64,000 nt of DNA. Source: Pomacea canaliculata (taxonomy: Eukaryota; Mollusca; Gastropoda; Architaenioglossa; Ampullariidae). The position numbers were made by a program, and so were the translations under genes. Location: positions 5,940,227 through 6,004,226 of the forward strand of contig NC_037595.1 in NCBI RefSeq assembly GCF_003073045.1, written 5' to 3'. This document shows positions 1 to 10,196 of this stretch, piece after piece. Numbering within the stretch: position 1 is the first letter of the stretch; each line of letters begins with the position of its first letter. The notes under the pieces were generated by a model, which was not told where the DNA came from, ran no database searches, and saw only the letters and a list, made by a program, of their open reading frames with translations.

Positions 1-347
1 TAATCATCTTCCCGGGGGCCTTGAGGTGTAGAAATGGTCTAAAAGCATGGCGAGGGGCGTTGGTCGCCTCAGGCGGTACCCGGCCTTCAGCTGGACAATA
101 CTGGGTACACAGTTATTTCCCATGGCCGCACATCACTTGTGGCCGCTTACGTCGATTGTTGTCGTTAGCGCCGACTGGCCACCGGTGTTGAATAGGGCGG
201 CCAGACATTTGGTGCGCCAGTCGGGCCGATATGCCGCCAGCTTGACCACTTCACTGCTTTAACCATTGTAATTAACCTTACCCCAACCGAATAACACACT
301 AACTATACTAAATACACAAAATATCACAAAAGTAGAAAACATATTTT
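1..347. other. Window edge, no gene recognised
   Basis: The first 250 bases are GC-richer than what follows and contain a 71-codon open frame on the plus strand (47-262) with no recognisable domain. The rest is AT-rich. I see no splice sites or repeats here that I can name. It may be the tail of a repeat that begins outside the window. Confidence 0.4.
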
Positions 348-1650
348 CTACAGGTGTGGTTTCTCTTCAGTGTGGGTCAGCATGTGGCTTTTAAGGTAAG
401 ATGATGTTTTGAAAGATACTTTACATATGCTACACTGGTGAGGTTTTTCTTCACTGTGGGCCAGCATGTGCCTTTTTAAGTATTGTGATGCTTTGAAAGA
501 TACTTCACATATGTGGGATTGCCACACTGGTGAGGTTTCTCTTCAGTGTTGGTCAGCATGTGCCTTTTAAGGTAAGAGGATGATTTGAAAGATACTTTAC
601 ATATGCTGCACTGGTGAGGTTTCATTTTGAGCATTTGTAAGTCATATGAGCACTTGAAAGTAGCGGCACACAAACTGCACTGGTGAAATTTGCCAACACC
701 ATGAGTCAACTTATGTTTTCGGTCATAAGAAAAAGTGAAAGAGAAACATACTTTGCAATTATCAGGTTTAACAACATTGTTGGTTGATTTTTTTGAATTT
801 TTGTCGCCTTCTTTGACATTTGAAGTTTTCGGATAATTGGCATGATTTTCTGTTATGATATTCATCACCTCAGGAGTTTCACAACTACCTTCAGTAATCT
901 CTTTAAAGTTCTCATCAATGTCATGCTTCCCCACTACCTGCGGACTAGGTAAGTATAGCTCGGTCTTCACTATGTAACTATAATCTCGTTCTTCTTGCTT
1001 AATAACAGGGTACTCTTCTGTCTTTGCAGCATGCACAGGCTTTAAGTCAGTTGGCATTAAAAAACTGTCATCTTGACAGCAGAGGCTCATTTTAACAACA
1101 CTCTCATTCTTCCAGCTTGTCTGCTCTGTGTGTATAGCACACACAATGTTTAGGTGACTAGGATTTTTGTCTACTTTAATTGAACAAACAGCCTCTTCGG
1201 AACTGACATTTGTCTTTACAACACTGTCACACCTCCAGCCTGTCCTCTGACTGTGTGCAGCATGCTCAGCTTTTATGTAATCACAAGGAGGTTGCTCATG
1301 AAAACAAGTACCATCTTGAGAATGGTTCTCCAGTTTCACACCCTCTCCTGAATCCAGTCTGACTTCCAAATATGTGCAGCATTCTCAGTTTTTATGTCAT
1401 GCAGGTGTTGACTAGGAATGTCCTTAGTTTTAATCAAACAAGTAGCATCTTGAGAAAGATACTCTAGTTTTACATCATTATGTAGGTCTTCTTGTAGATA
1501 AACCACAGAGTTTAATTCACTCTATATGCTGTCTTCCTGTTCTCCTAAGGTTTCAGTCAATTGTTCTTTTTCAGTTGTTGAAGTACTTTTAGATGTAAAC
1601 TGCACACAAGGATTAAGGTTACTCATCTTTGGTGTCTTATCAGTAAGAAC
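348..1650 (-). pseudogene. Decayed C2H2 zinc-finger gene, last exon
   Basis: An intact relative would be a nuclear DNA-binding C2H2 zinc-finger protein. The exon starts after a good acceptor (ATTGTTTCAG, AG at 1651-1652) and has an ATG at 1626. An acidic, repetitive N-terminal part is followed by about five fingers ending at a TAG at 348-350. The fingers have the CxxC...HxxxH pattern and linkers of the TEEKPHQC kind. Breaks are clear: an in-frame TAG at 1522-1524, a frame change near 1340-1380, a second finger without its histidines, a third with its last His replaced by Asn, and an 8-base insertion at about 513-523 that shifts the final two fingers out of frame. Those two fingers read cleanly in the shifted frame, so the insertion looks recent. 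It could be an assembly error, but several independent lesions favour a pseudogene. Confidence 0.8.
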
Positions 1651-3030
1651 CTGAAACAATCCAATGTGACAATTTATTAATTTTTTACTTACTTCAACTA
1701 AAGTTAAATATTTAAAAATATTTCAGAATGGTTGTGATTTAAGTCATAATGGTTGTTAGCTTCATTTCTATCTCACATGATGTGTGTCACCTGCATTCTA
1801 CAGTGCCTTTCAGACGAGGAATATAAATAAAATCAAAACACATACAACAATTTAAAATTTTAAAAATAATGTAATTTGAAATTAAAAGAAACATAACACA
1901 AACCCAAATTTCCCCAACCCACAGTCTTGAACACTTTCCTAATGTTCCTACTGAAAATAAGTTCCTCCCAAAGTCTCAACTTAAACAACACAAAAAATCT
2001 ACACTTGAAGGCAGCACACAGTTTCCACTTGACACTGACACAAGTATCCTCTAGCAGTCAAGCGTGACACAAAGTTCCACTGGAGAATTCCCGGCGCATA
2101 TGAAGAATAGAAACAGAAGAGAAAAACAGAAACACAGAAACCTGGAGAAATAAAACAAAAACAATTCTTTAAACAAATGCAAATTCAAAACTATTCATAA
2201 AATATACACAAATATATCACTCTCATCAGAACTCTCCTCATTCTCCAACATTAACCACAGGCTCACCAAAAATCATCAAAAATACTCATTCACCGAAACA
2301 TCAACAAAGGGACACAACACCAAGGAGACCTTTCTTCTCCCCACTCCTGTCAAGGAATAACACCCCAATCACACACACACATCCAAAATACTACCACACT
2401 CTTTCCATTGTTCTTTCAACAAGCAACCTATCAACACCAAACTTAATTAAACACAGATCAGCCGGCCATCCCTGTATGGCGCGGCACGCCTCGGGCTGTA
2501 GATTGCTGTCTTTACCACCTCACCCAGCCAATTACTTCTCTCTATCCCCTTCCTAACTAAATGAAAAAAAAAAAACCATTTAAACAAAATACACAGCAGG
2601 TTTGTGACAATGTGCATACGGAAAAACCAATGTAAAAACTGTGCATGATGAAATCTTTGGAGTGGTGAATCTGATTTATAAAAGCTGAATACTCACTTCA
2701 TCAAAATTAAAATATTGTCCTATTCCTTCTTTCCTGCCAATATTCAAAGACGCACACAAACAAAATAGCTACTAAACTAGTTAAAATAATCTAAATAGTA
2801 CACATATGTCAATATATGTATCAAAGAATATGAAATAAATCAGTACGCTCTCTATGTGCGATTTGTAAAAAAGCTGAAGAAATTGAATTCCGGAGAAGGA
2901 AGAGGTGTTGTTGAGCCTTCCTCACGACATGTTAAGTACTACTTAAACTGTAGATTTGCATACACATAACACTGTTTAATTGCTTGTGTCCCTGGGAAAG
3001 TTGTACCTAACATTGATCAACTTTGTCAAA
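1651..3030. other. AT-rich non-coding stretch
   Basis: This stretch is upstream of the zinc-finger exon on the minus strand and downstream of the CUB-gene tail exon, so it is probably intron plus intergenic DNA. It is AT-rich with CA-rich runs near 2340-2400 and a short A run near 2563. I see no coding exon or transposon ends. Confidence 0.5.
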
Positions 3031-3039
3031 CCTAAACAT

Positions 3040-3287
3040 TTAGACAATGCCCGGTCCTGTGGTACCTGTTGTGACATTCGGCATCGTGCTGTACAAACTT
3101 GTTTTGACATATTCACTTGTTGTTGAGAGATTACTTGTGGCTCTAGTGTTATCGCTTGTTCCTATTGTTCGATAACCTGTTGGTGTAGTCTGATCACTTG
3201 TTGCTGGGGTCTGGTCACTTGTTGTTCTAGTATGGTCATTTGTCACTGGGGTCTGATCACTTGTTGGTGTAGTCTGATCACTTGTTG
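3040..3287 (-). CDS. Ser/Thr-rich tandem-repeat tail exon of CUB gene
   Basis: This is a last exon on the minus strand. It opens after GGGTCCACAG (AG at 3288-3289) and runs 82 codons to a TAA at 3040-3042. The first part is about eight copies of a degenerate 7-residue unit (TSDQTTP, TSDQTPV, TNDHTRT and so on), coded by a 21-bp repeat. The composition is Thr and Ser with regular Pro, as in heavily O-glycosylated mucin-like stalks. No transmembrane segment follows, so the product would end in this stalk. I join it to the CUB exon about 0.9 kb upstream because of position, strand and the common pairing of CUB domains with mucin-like linkers. The joining exon is not certain. Confidence 0.55.
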
Positions 3288-3331
3288 CTGTGGACCCGAG
3301 AAAAGGATAAATACTTTATGCTAATTTACTA

Positions 3332-3801
3332 CAGTCGGACCTCGATAAGTCGACCTTCCCTAAGTCGAAAACCTCCTTAATATCGAATTAATTGTTAGTT
3401 CCCGGCCAAATTCCATAAGACCAATGTATTTTAGATATCCTTAACTCGAAGTTTTTTGGCTTCCAACCTCCGTTAGTCGAAGTTTGAGTGATGACCAGCC
3501 ATGAGCAACTATGTCTCAAACTGTTCCAAACTATGTTCCAAACTGTCTCAGGAAAGACTCTTCTCCCCCATGTTCCTTTCATCTTTGTCAGTCTCTTATC
3601 AGGGCGAGCACTGACTGGAGTTGGTGTCGGTGGTTGTGTCCGTGCTGTACGTGCCGCGGACATGGCAAGTGGTCAGCGTCAGCCGGACAAACATTGTCCT
3701 TGATTAACCTGCGCCTATTTCGCCATTTTCCCAAACTCGAAAACTCCGTAAGTCAATTTTTTTTCGGGTCCCGTTGAGTTCGACTTATCGAGGTCCGACT
3801 C
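3332..3801. mobile_element. pogo/Tigger-like MITE, TA target site
   Basis: Terminal inverted repeats of about 22 bases begin CAGTCGGACCTCGATAAGTC on the left, and the right end reads the same on the other strand with one mismatch in the first base. TA dinucleotides flank both sides (3330-3331 and 3802-3803). This end sequence is typical of the pogo/Tigger branch of Tc1/mariner elements. The 470-bp interior has further AAGTCGA-like sub-repeats at both ends and no transposase. The overlapping open frames are probably chance. It lies between exons of the CUB gene. Confidence 0.85.
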
Positions 3802-3993
3802 TACCATTGTGTGTGTGTGTAAATATCAGTCTCTTGTTATCCAATGATAAAATATCGCTTGATTTTTCACTTTATTTATTTTCACGGACATAATAAAGAA
3901 CTGTATTGTCATCATTTCTTTGTTTTGTTTTTGCCTCTATCCTTCACATTTTCCACAAAGTAATTTCAGGCATTCGTATTTATGTGGGACATG

Positions 3994-4109
3994 CTATTTG
4001 AGAATTGATACACCTACTGGATTGTCTGCTGTCAGTGAGGCGTTTACTTCTATTGTTATGTGTAGAAATGTAGAAGTAACAGCAGCGAGAGTTGTTGTAT
4101 CCACAGTTT
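3994..4109 (-). CDS. Possible second CUB exon
   Basis: The reading frame continues in phase from the CUB exon: the donor at 4227 leaves one base, and an AG at 4110-4111 gives GAA and then 37 more codons up to a TAG at 3994-3996. The peptide includes TFLHITIEVNAS, plausible for a late CUB beta-strand with an N-glycosylation site. The acceptor lacks a strong pyrimidine tract, and the usual second CUB cysteine pair is not visible. The stop may not be used if an internal donor joins this exon to the Ser/Thr exon. Treat as tentative. Confidence 0.3.
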
Positions 4110-4226
4110 CTTGTAGGTATTAACTCTATATGAGGGCTGGTTGTACTGCTGGTTATTCTTGCCTACAACACGTTGTCAGATATAAACCACCTACAACTGT
4201 TGCAAAGGTTGGTAATTTCACCTTAC

Positions 4227-4418
4227 CTGTAGTGTAGATAATCAGATAGTCGTCGTCACAACCAGATGTTCCAGCCTGCAGTTGAAAATAGAGAAATGTT
4301 ATACGGTAGCCATCTGTAGTGTTGATTATGTAAACACAGTCTTGATTAGGCGGGTACTTGCTAGGGTACAACGGCGATGAAAAGGAACCAGAGGGTGAAG
4401 TATAAAAGCCACCACAAG
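4227..4418 (-). CDS. CUB domain exon
   Basis: A 192-nt exon lies between a good acceptor (TTTGTCCCAG, AG at 4419-4420) and a good donor (ACTACAG then GTAAGG at 4221-4226). It encodes the first two thirds of an extracellular CUB domain. It shows the opening CGG, the SPLYPSKYPPNQDC strand (SP.YP..YP.n..C), and the C-D-D-DYLIIY segment where Cys and the calcium-binding Asp sit in many CUB domains. CUB domains occur in secreted or cell-surface proteins and bind proteins or carbohydrate. No signal-peptide exon was found upstream, so the 5' end of the gene is missing from my model. Exon phase is 1 on both sides, typical of shuffled extracellular modules. Confidence 0.75.
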
Positions 4419-4419
4419 C

Positions 4420-5139
4420 TGGGACAAACATATTTGAAGAAACAGTTCTTCAGTTGGTGGTAGTAAGTGAAGTTAATTTGTCATAAATGGTACCATTTAC
4501 CAATTAAAGCAAAAAGAGTTTGCCACGATTTGATTGGTCCACAGCCGTGAGATATTTAACTAGATCCCTGAGCCTATTCCGCGAGCACCAACTCATACCT
4601 CAGGTGTATGGGACTAGTGTCAGGGCGCATGCGCTGTGGAAACACGAGTGGACTGGTGTGAGAATGGCTAAAGTATGAAAGGATGGTGGACTGGCTTGAT
4701 CACACTGGCCAACCTTCCTATAACCCGCTTTGGAAATAATGGACGAAAGAGAACGGCGACAGAACCATCCACATAACCACTACATTTCTTCAACCTCCAT
4801 CCAGCAGCAACTGCTACAGTACACAAAGACATTGCTTACCTACCCAGTCACCCTGGGGTACTCGAGGTCATACTTTAAACTTTAAAAATCAGTTGAAGGC
4901 TGAAACAGTCGAAGTTGCAGGGGGAAGGTTTTAGCGTTATGCCAGTAGCTAAAGATAGAAGAGAATAAACACCTGGTCTGATGTGCACAATGACAATGAC
5001 AATTCTTTATTTACGAGGAGTAAAATAAGCAGCAGAGCTCTTTTTTCCATTTGGCCCTCGCCCTTTACAGGGAAGGAAATTAACCACATAAATGAAGTAA
5101 TTAAGCATTATAGAAAAACGTTGTAGTAAACATAAAGAA
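4420..5139. other. No gene seen upstream of the CUB exon
   Basis: This should contain the 5' part of the CUB gene, but I could not identify a signal-peptide exon or promoter. The right end grades into the 3' untranslated tail of a LINE remnant on the minus strand. Confidence 0.35.
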
Positions 5140-5930
5140 GGGTAGATATGTACAAGGTGATGGTTAAGAAGAAATATGCATATATTTACAAGGTTACCTG
5201 GAGTTGGGAGGAATCTCTAGAGGCCTCATCTATATGTCTTGAAAGTGTTTAGATAGATGGCGTCTAAAGCAGTTCAGGGAGTTCATTTGCTTGAGATGGA
5301 GAGGGAGGCTGTTCCATTGCACGCTTCCTGAGAATTTTAGACTTGATTTGAAGAGGTCTAGTCTAGGAAAGGGATATTCAGTTTTGGGAAGGTTCTAGAG
5401 TTATTGGAGGAAAATAGTAGAGAAAGTCTTGGCGATAGTTTACCTGACAGTATTTTAGACATGAAAATACATTTGTTAAATTTAAGTCTGTCTTTCAGAG
5501 GAAGGACGCCTAGAGAGGTGAAGTCATTCGGGTCTAATTTCGGTTTTAGCAGGTTGTGGTAACAATCTAGGGCAGTGGTTCTTAACCTTGTTTGAGGCAC
5601 CGAACCCACAAGATTCATACGCACATTTACCGAACCCTTCTTTAGTTTCATCACGAATTGCGGGTGTGTCTTGACCTCCGTGGCGGAGGCTCCGCCGAAC
5701 CCCTGAGACCGACTCACCGAACCCCTAGGGTTCGATAGAACCCCGGTTAAGAACCACTGGTCTAGAGGCCTGGCTGCCTTACAGTGTTATAGCGATAGTT
5801 GCTGGCTCCGTGTAAAACACCAATCTAGAGAGATACATCTCTTGGAGGACTCGATACGGTAACACTTTTATCAAACGGGAAATGTAGTTCGGGTTGGGTT
5901 AGTGTTAGGGTTATTTTATTTCACATGTCT
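5140..5930 (-). mobile_element. Decayed LINE 3' end (reverse-transcriptase C terminus)
   Basis: The minus strand encodes the C-terminal tail shared by CR1/Jockey-like reverse transcriptases. It reads LGVLPLKDRLKFNKCIFMSK, then after a one-base frame change VQWNSLPLHLKQ and FRRHLSKHF, ending near 5235. This matches the family pattern of an L-x-W/L-P-x2-x-R region, a late WN-x-LP motif and a final F-x-x-x-L segment. The element is split by a hAT-like MITE at 5573-5759; the LINE sequence resumes beyond 5760. It is dead: frameshifted and 5'-truncated. Confidence 0.75.
5573..5759. mobile_element. hAT-like MITE inserted in the LINE
   Basis: The ends are perfect inverted repeats, CAGTGGTTCTTAACC and its complement, closely resembling the hAT/Charlie end consensus in many animals. 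Flanks are atctaggg on the left and gtctagag on the right, an imperfect 8-bp target duplication around TCTAG, the preferred hAT target core. The 187-bp interior has no coding capacity. Confidence 0.85.
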
Positions 5931-8900
5931 TTAGCAACCTGTGTCACTGTATCGTTAGCTCTCCTTAAGTTATTCCAAGAGGAAGTATAAATTTAGGCTT
6001 CGAAGAATGAGTCTGTAATTAGGATTAAACCAAGGACTAGCGAGGTATAATTGTTTATGATGAAAGTCTCGATCCGCTTCTCAAATCAGGGGAGGAAACC
6101 TCTCATGACACGCCTCCATCTCTCGACGCTCAACGTTGCAGTGCTGGACTAGGGCGAGGCGCTAGGCACCAACTGGCTATTCCACGCGAATCAGTCAACT
6201 AAAATGTTAAAAACAGATAAGGACTTAATCTGGCTGCTTGTCATTAGCCACCCTACTAACGACGGTTCTGCAGGCCATTTATCTTAGCGACGTGTTGCGC
6301 AGCTGGGCCCATGCAGCGCCTAGAAGTGTGCTGAGCACCATCTTCTCGACATCCACTCCTGGCCGGCAGCTCCTTGTCTTTGTTTAGATCCTCGATGACG
6401 TCAGTATGTCGTTAATTAAACCTCCATCAAGTCTCCAAAGATCTTAAAAAATTACTTGCATGAGCTGACTGCTTATAGCCAAGCGTCCTTGGAACCATTC
6501 CATAAATGTCGGTTTGGCATCTTGGACATCTTTGCTGTTCTTTGAAAGTTGTACCCGGGTTATTTAATCCAGGGGCTGGGGAACTCTCGGCATTTTGATA
6601 GCCTGGCGAAAGAATTTAAAATTTATGGGCTGGTGTATCGCAAGCACTTCTGGTTCTTAATTTGGCTCAAGCCATCAGATGAGCTGATGAGCTCCGGAAA
6701 GGTTTATAGGCTTACATGAAACGTTGTCCATTTAACAGAGATAATGGAGAATGGGGGTCATGTTAATTGTCCAAAGCTTTCGCCAAGGTTTGCTGTGAAT
6801 AGACTTGCTTAAACCGCGACTCAGCATGCCAGAAAAATTCGCAGTGAAGCGAGTTGTTTTCAAATAGTTAACTGGACAAGTGCAAAATAAAAAAGATGTG
6901 AATTTAAGAGTGCATTGTGCATATTTTGATTTTTAGCTCAGTCAGCTTGTGCACGTTTTGAACCCCCGAGTTAACGGGCCTCAACATGGCGTGACCAGTG
7001 GAAACCGATTCTTCTATAGTTAAAAAATGTAAACATAGTTATGAATAATGAGAACCAGATCAAGAGATAGAAATGCATCAGAAAAGTGCGGTGATAATTA
7101 AAAGTCCAAGAGGAGAAGCCGAGTAATTAGACTATTAGAGGACTGGCGTTCGAATAATGAAGTGCGCCAGCTCGGTACCCGCGTGGCAGACTTCTCCCAG
7201 TCGACCCAACTGTCTGGAATGGGTACCTGACACCTTTACATACATTTTACCAAAGGGCAAACTGGGATTAATTAAGCGTTTCCATGGAGATTTGACATCT
7301 TTCTGTATTTGTTTGATGGCTTTTATCTCGAGAAAGGGGAAGGAGGAGGATTTAGGACATTTTGTAATGAACACAACCCGGTAATTCGTTTTTGCAATTT
7401 TGTGGCAAAGTCGGCTTAAAAGCGAGTAATATGGTGGCATTACTTATAAGATCACGGAAAGAGTTTTGTGAGAGTTATATCTTACTGTGGTCAACAGAGA
7501 TTTAGCGACGGAATTGTAAAGTGGGTTTCGTACTACCGTTTGAATGGCGGTGTGTGTATCCACCAATTACCCAGTGCCAAGTTAGTGGTGGTACCATGTA
7601 CCGGATTACCTGAAACCAGTTTAGCGGAGGTATTGTACACAACTCTGAGTATGAATGCCATGACCATAGCCATGTGGAATCACACCGGTGAGCTCAAGGA
7701 AAGCCCCAGTTGTGAGCTGTTTTAGAAATAGCAGTAGACTGGAGACATTGTATATAGATGAGCAAAGAGAAAACTTATGGAGGGCTGTCAAAGCACTGAC
7801 ATACTTATCTTGGTAAATCGTCTATCGCTCACAGCTCCATTGCCAAAGCCATCCCAAGACAGTCTGACAAAGTACATACATCAACAAAAACCAAATGCAT
7901 GCTCATTCATTTTCCGGTAAAATATTGGCCTGGGGCTTTGAAGAAAATGCTGTCAGATCCTAGAGACAATAGATGATCTGAATTGCATGCACGTGCTGGC
8001 TCTGTGTGAAGCTCCTCTGAAAAGAACCAAGGTTAAAAAAAGTTTTGGTGTGATGATTCAACGCTCGTTTCCTTGCGATAAGTTAGGCTATTTTTGGAGG
8101 CTCGTGTTCTGCCTCACTGAAGTACTTGTGTCGGTGGCAACAATAGTGATCTTGAGGTAAGTGTTTTGATGATGGAGTTCTGGAATTGCCGGCCTGCAAT
8201 GAAATAAGTGGATGATGGAACTCTGACATTACACTTCTGACAGTGACATGAGTTGTTTTCTTGCTATGCGGGATGAGCGTTTTGTTGCGAGACCGATGTC
8301 AAAGGTGGTTGTTGCGAGCCTGTGTAAGTACAATAAAGACAAACAGAAGCCTTTTGACTACATGTGACAGTTTGCTGTTGAATGGCGGGCAGTGTAAAGA
8401 CCAGTCTGCAAATTCCACAAATGTTTAACATTTTACTAGCACATCTCTTACTCTCCTCTTCCTATTGTAAAATGAGAGGGAGCAGGGCTGTGGATTATAT
8501 AGGACTGAGCTTTTATTTATTGTCACTTTCAGCTTTGTCGTGTGAATGCCTTTTGATTCGACGTTTAAGGACATTGTATTTAGAAGACTCGAACAGTGAT
8601 GGAAGTTGTTAAATTTTTAAACTGATTAAACTGGCTGTTGACTCTTATTGACTCTGGCTATTGTCTTTTACTGGTCATTGTCTTGAAGACAAATTATAAA
8701 CAGTTCATGGGTTCCCTAAATTTCTGTAACTAAGCCAGCAATATCATTATACACTCAGTAAAAGCAACGACGAAAGAAAGTAGTACTTACGACCCAATCG
8801 TCTTTCTGGTAAAATTACAGGTAGGCTGGGGATCAGACATTTTATAATTTTTTTTTTTATATAGATAAAGCCATTTTAGAAAATGTGTTCGGTAATGGAG

Positions 8901-9944
8901 GTGTCAATGTGTTGAGTGAAAAACTGTTTTTAACTCTAGCATTTGATGTTTCGAGTATGTAGTGAGCTCGTATCTCCTCCCACATGCTTATGATTTAAGT
9001 CATGCGTATATTTGAAATTACGACGCGTGCGTAATACGCAATGATGGGTATGGACAGGCTCTGTGGTAATGGGCGTTTTTTTTTTAAGAACCAAGAATCA
9101 TAACCTTGCAACGAACCAAAATCAGAAACATGAAAACATGTAAATAAAACTTCAAACGAGGCAAAATATGACCATATTTTTTTCTCCGCGTAAGCCACAC
9201 ATTCCTCAAAGGAGCTGACCTCGCGCACAGCTTGAGCTTGTCAAAGACGTATGTCATTAACAAAATAATAAAGTACAATAATAATAAACACAACACATAG
9301 TGTAAATTCAGGAAAGAGAAGCGATCATAGTTTCTAATCCGCTGTTGTTCGGCGAGTCTGAGGGGAATACGAAAATGAGAAAGGTGGTGCTTTGACTGGC
9401 AGTCGGCTGATTTTGCCCAGACTGTTTAAATCCAGGCCCTACCTGGCAACCATTCTCGTGATCGTCATAATACCACCACCATCCTGAACTTGCCACTGCC
9501 ACGCGTTCTTGTAGGAGGCGCATCTAAGCAATGAAGTAAACAGGTTTTTGAGGTCTTCTGGGAGGTCCTCCCACAAAGAAAGGAGAGCGCAAAGCTGTTT
9601 GTAGGCCACCCAAATGTCAGGGACAGACTCGCACAATTGCTTCTGCCCCCTCCTCTCCCATCCTTTAACAATCCCAGCTTTGGCAGTCAGCACAAATCGT
9701 AGCAATCGTAGGCATAAACCTTCCCAACTGCCATCGATTACAAACGGAAACCTTCCCTACTGTTATCATAATACAGTCTTGGCAAGCTGTTAACAATAGA
9801 GCTAACACAATCCACATCAGCTGCCTTCAAGAGTCAACATGACCTTGATCAGATCTTCTTTATCATCAACATAATCTCAGACAGTAGTCATCGATGTTCA
9901 GTGACAGCAACCACACACGCAAGCCCTTTCCTGGTAAACGTAGG
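5931..9944. other. Long stretch without recognised genes
   Basis: About 4 kb between the LINE remnant and the GTPase 3' end. The open frames present are short and show no domain, signal peptide or splice context that I would defend. The segment 7150-7440 has phrases that look like a dispersed repeat (the region around cttctcccagtcgaccca), but I saw no second copy in the window. A T run lies at about 8850-8860. The GTPase 3' UTR probably ends near the right edge. Confidence 0.4.
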
Positions 9945-10075
9945 GTGGTCTGGTGGGGTAACGGCTAGCGCCTGTCACCAAAACAGCGAAGGTCGACTGT
10001 CCTGGGTTCAGATCTCGTCTCGAGCACGCTGTTCTTTCTCTGTATGTGTCATCGGCTTACAGAGCTGAGTGATAT
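9945..10075 (+). mobile_element. tRNA-derived SINE, copy 1
   Basis: The 5' head is tRNA-like: an A-box-like segment (TGGTGGGGTAACGGCTAGCG) starts near 9951, and a B-box-like GGGTTCAGATC lies at 10004-10014. The core TCTCGTCTCG follows directly and is shared with copies at 33493 (plus) and 26217 (minus). It lies just downstream of the GTPase stop codon, in the opposite orientation, so it may be in the 3' UTR. Confidence 0.7.
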
Positions 10076-10196
10076 TAACCCAATTAGTGCCATCAAGCAT
10101 TCGCACAACCCGGGCAAAGAAACGCCAACTGTCGACAACATTCTGTCCTGCGAGCGCCATATTTTTCTGTCCCCACCCCACCCACCCCACTTTGTC

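Noticed and set aside
1..262. Possible LTR or primer-binding site (tggcgcaccaaatg on the minus strand)
   Set aside because: No second LTR, polypurine tract or pol-like coding sequence is in reach, so the resemblance is too weak.
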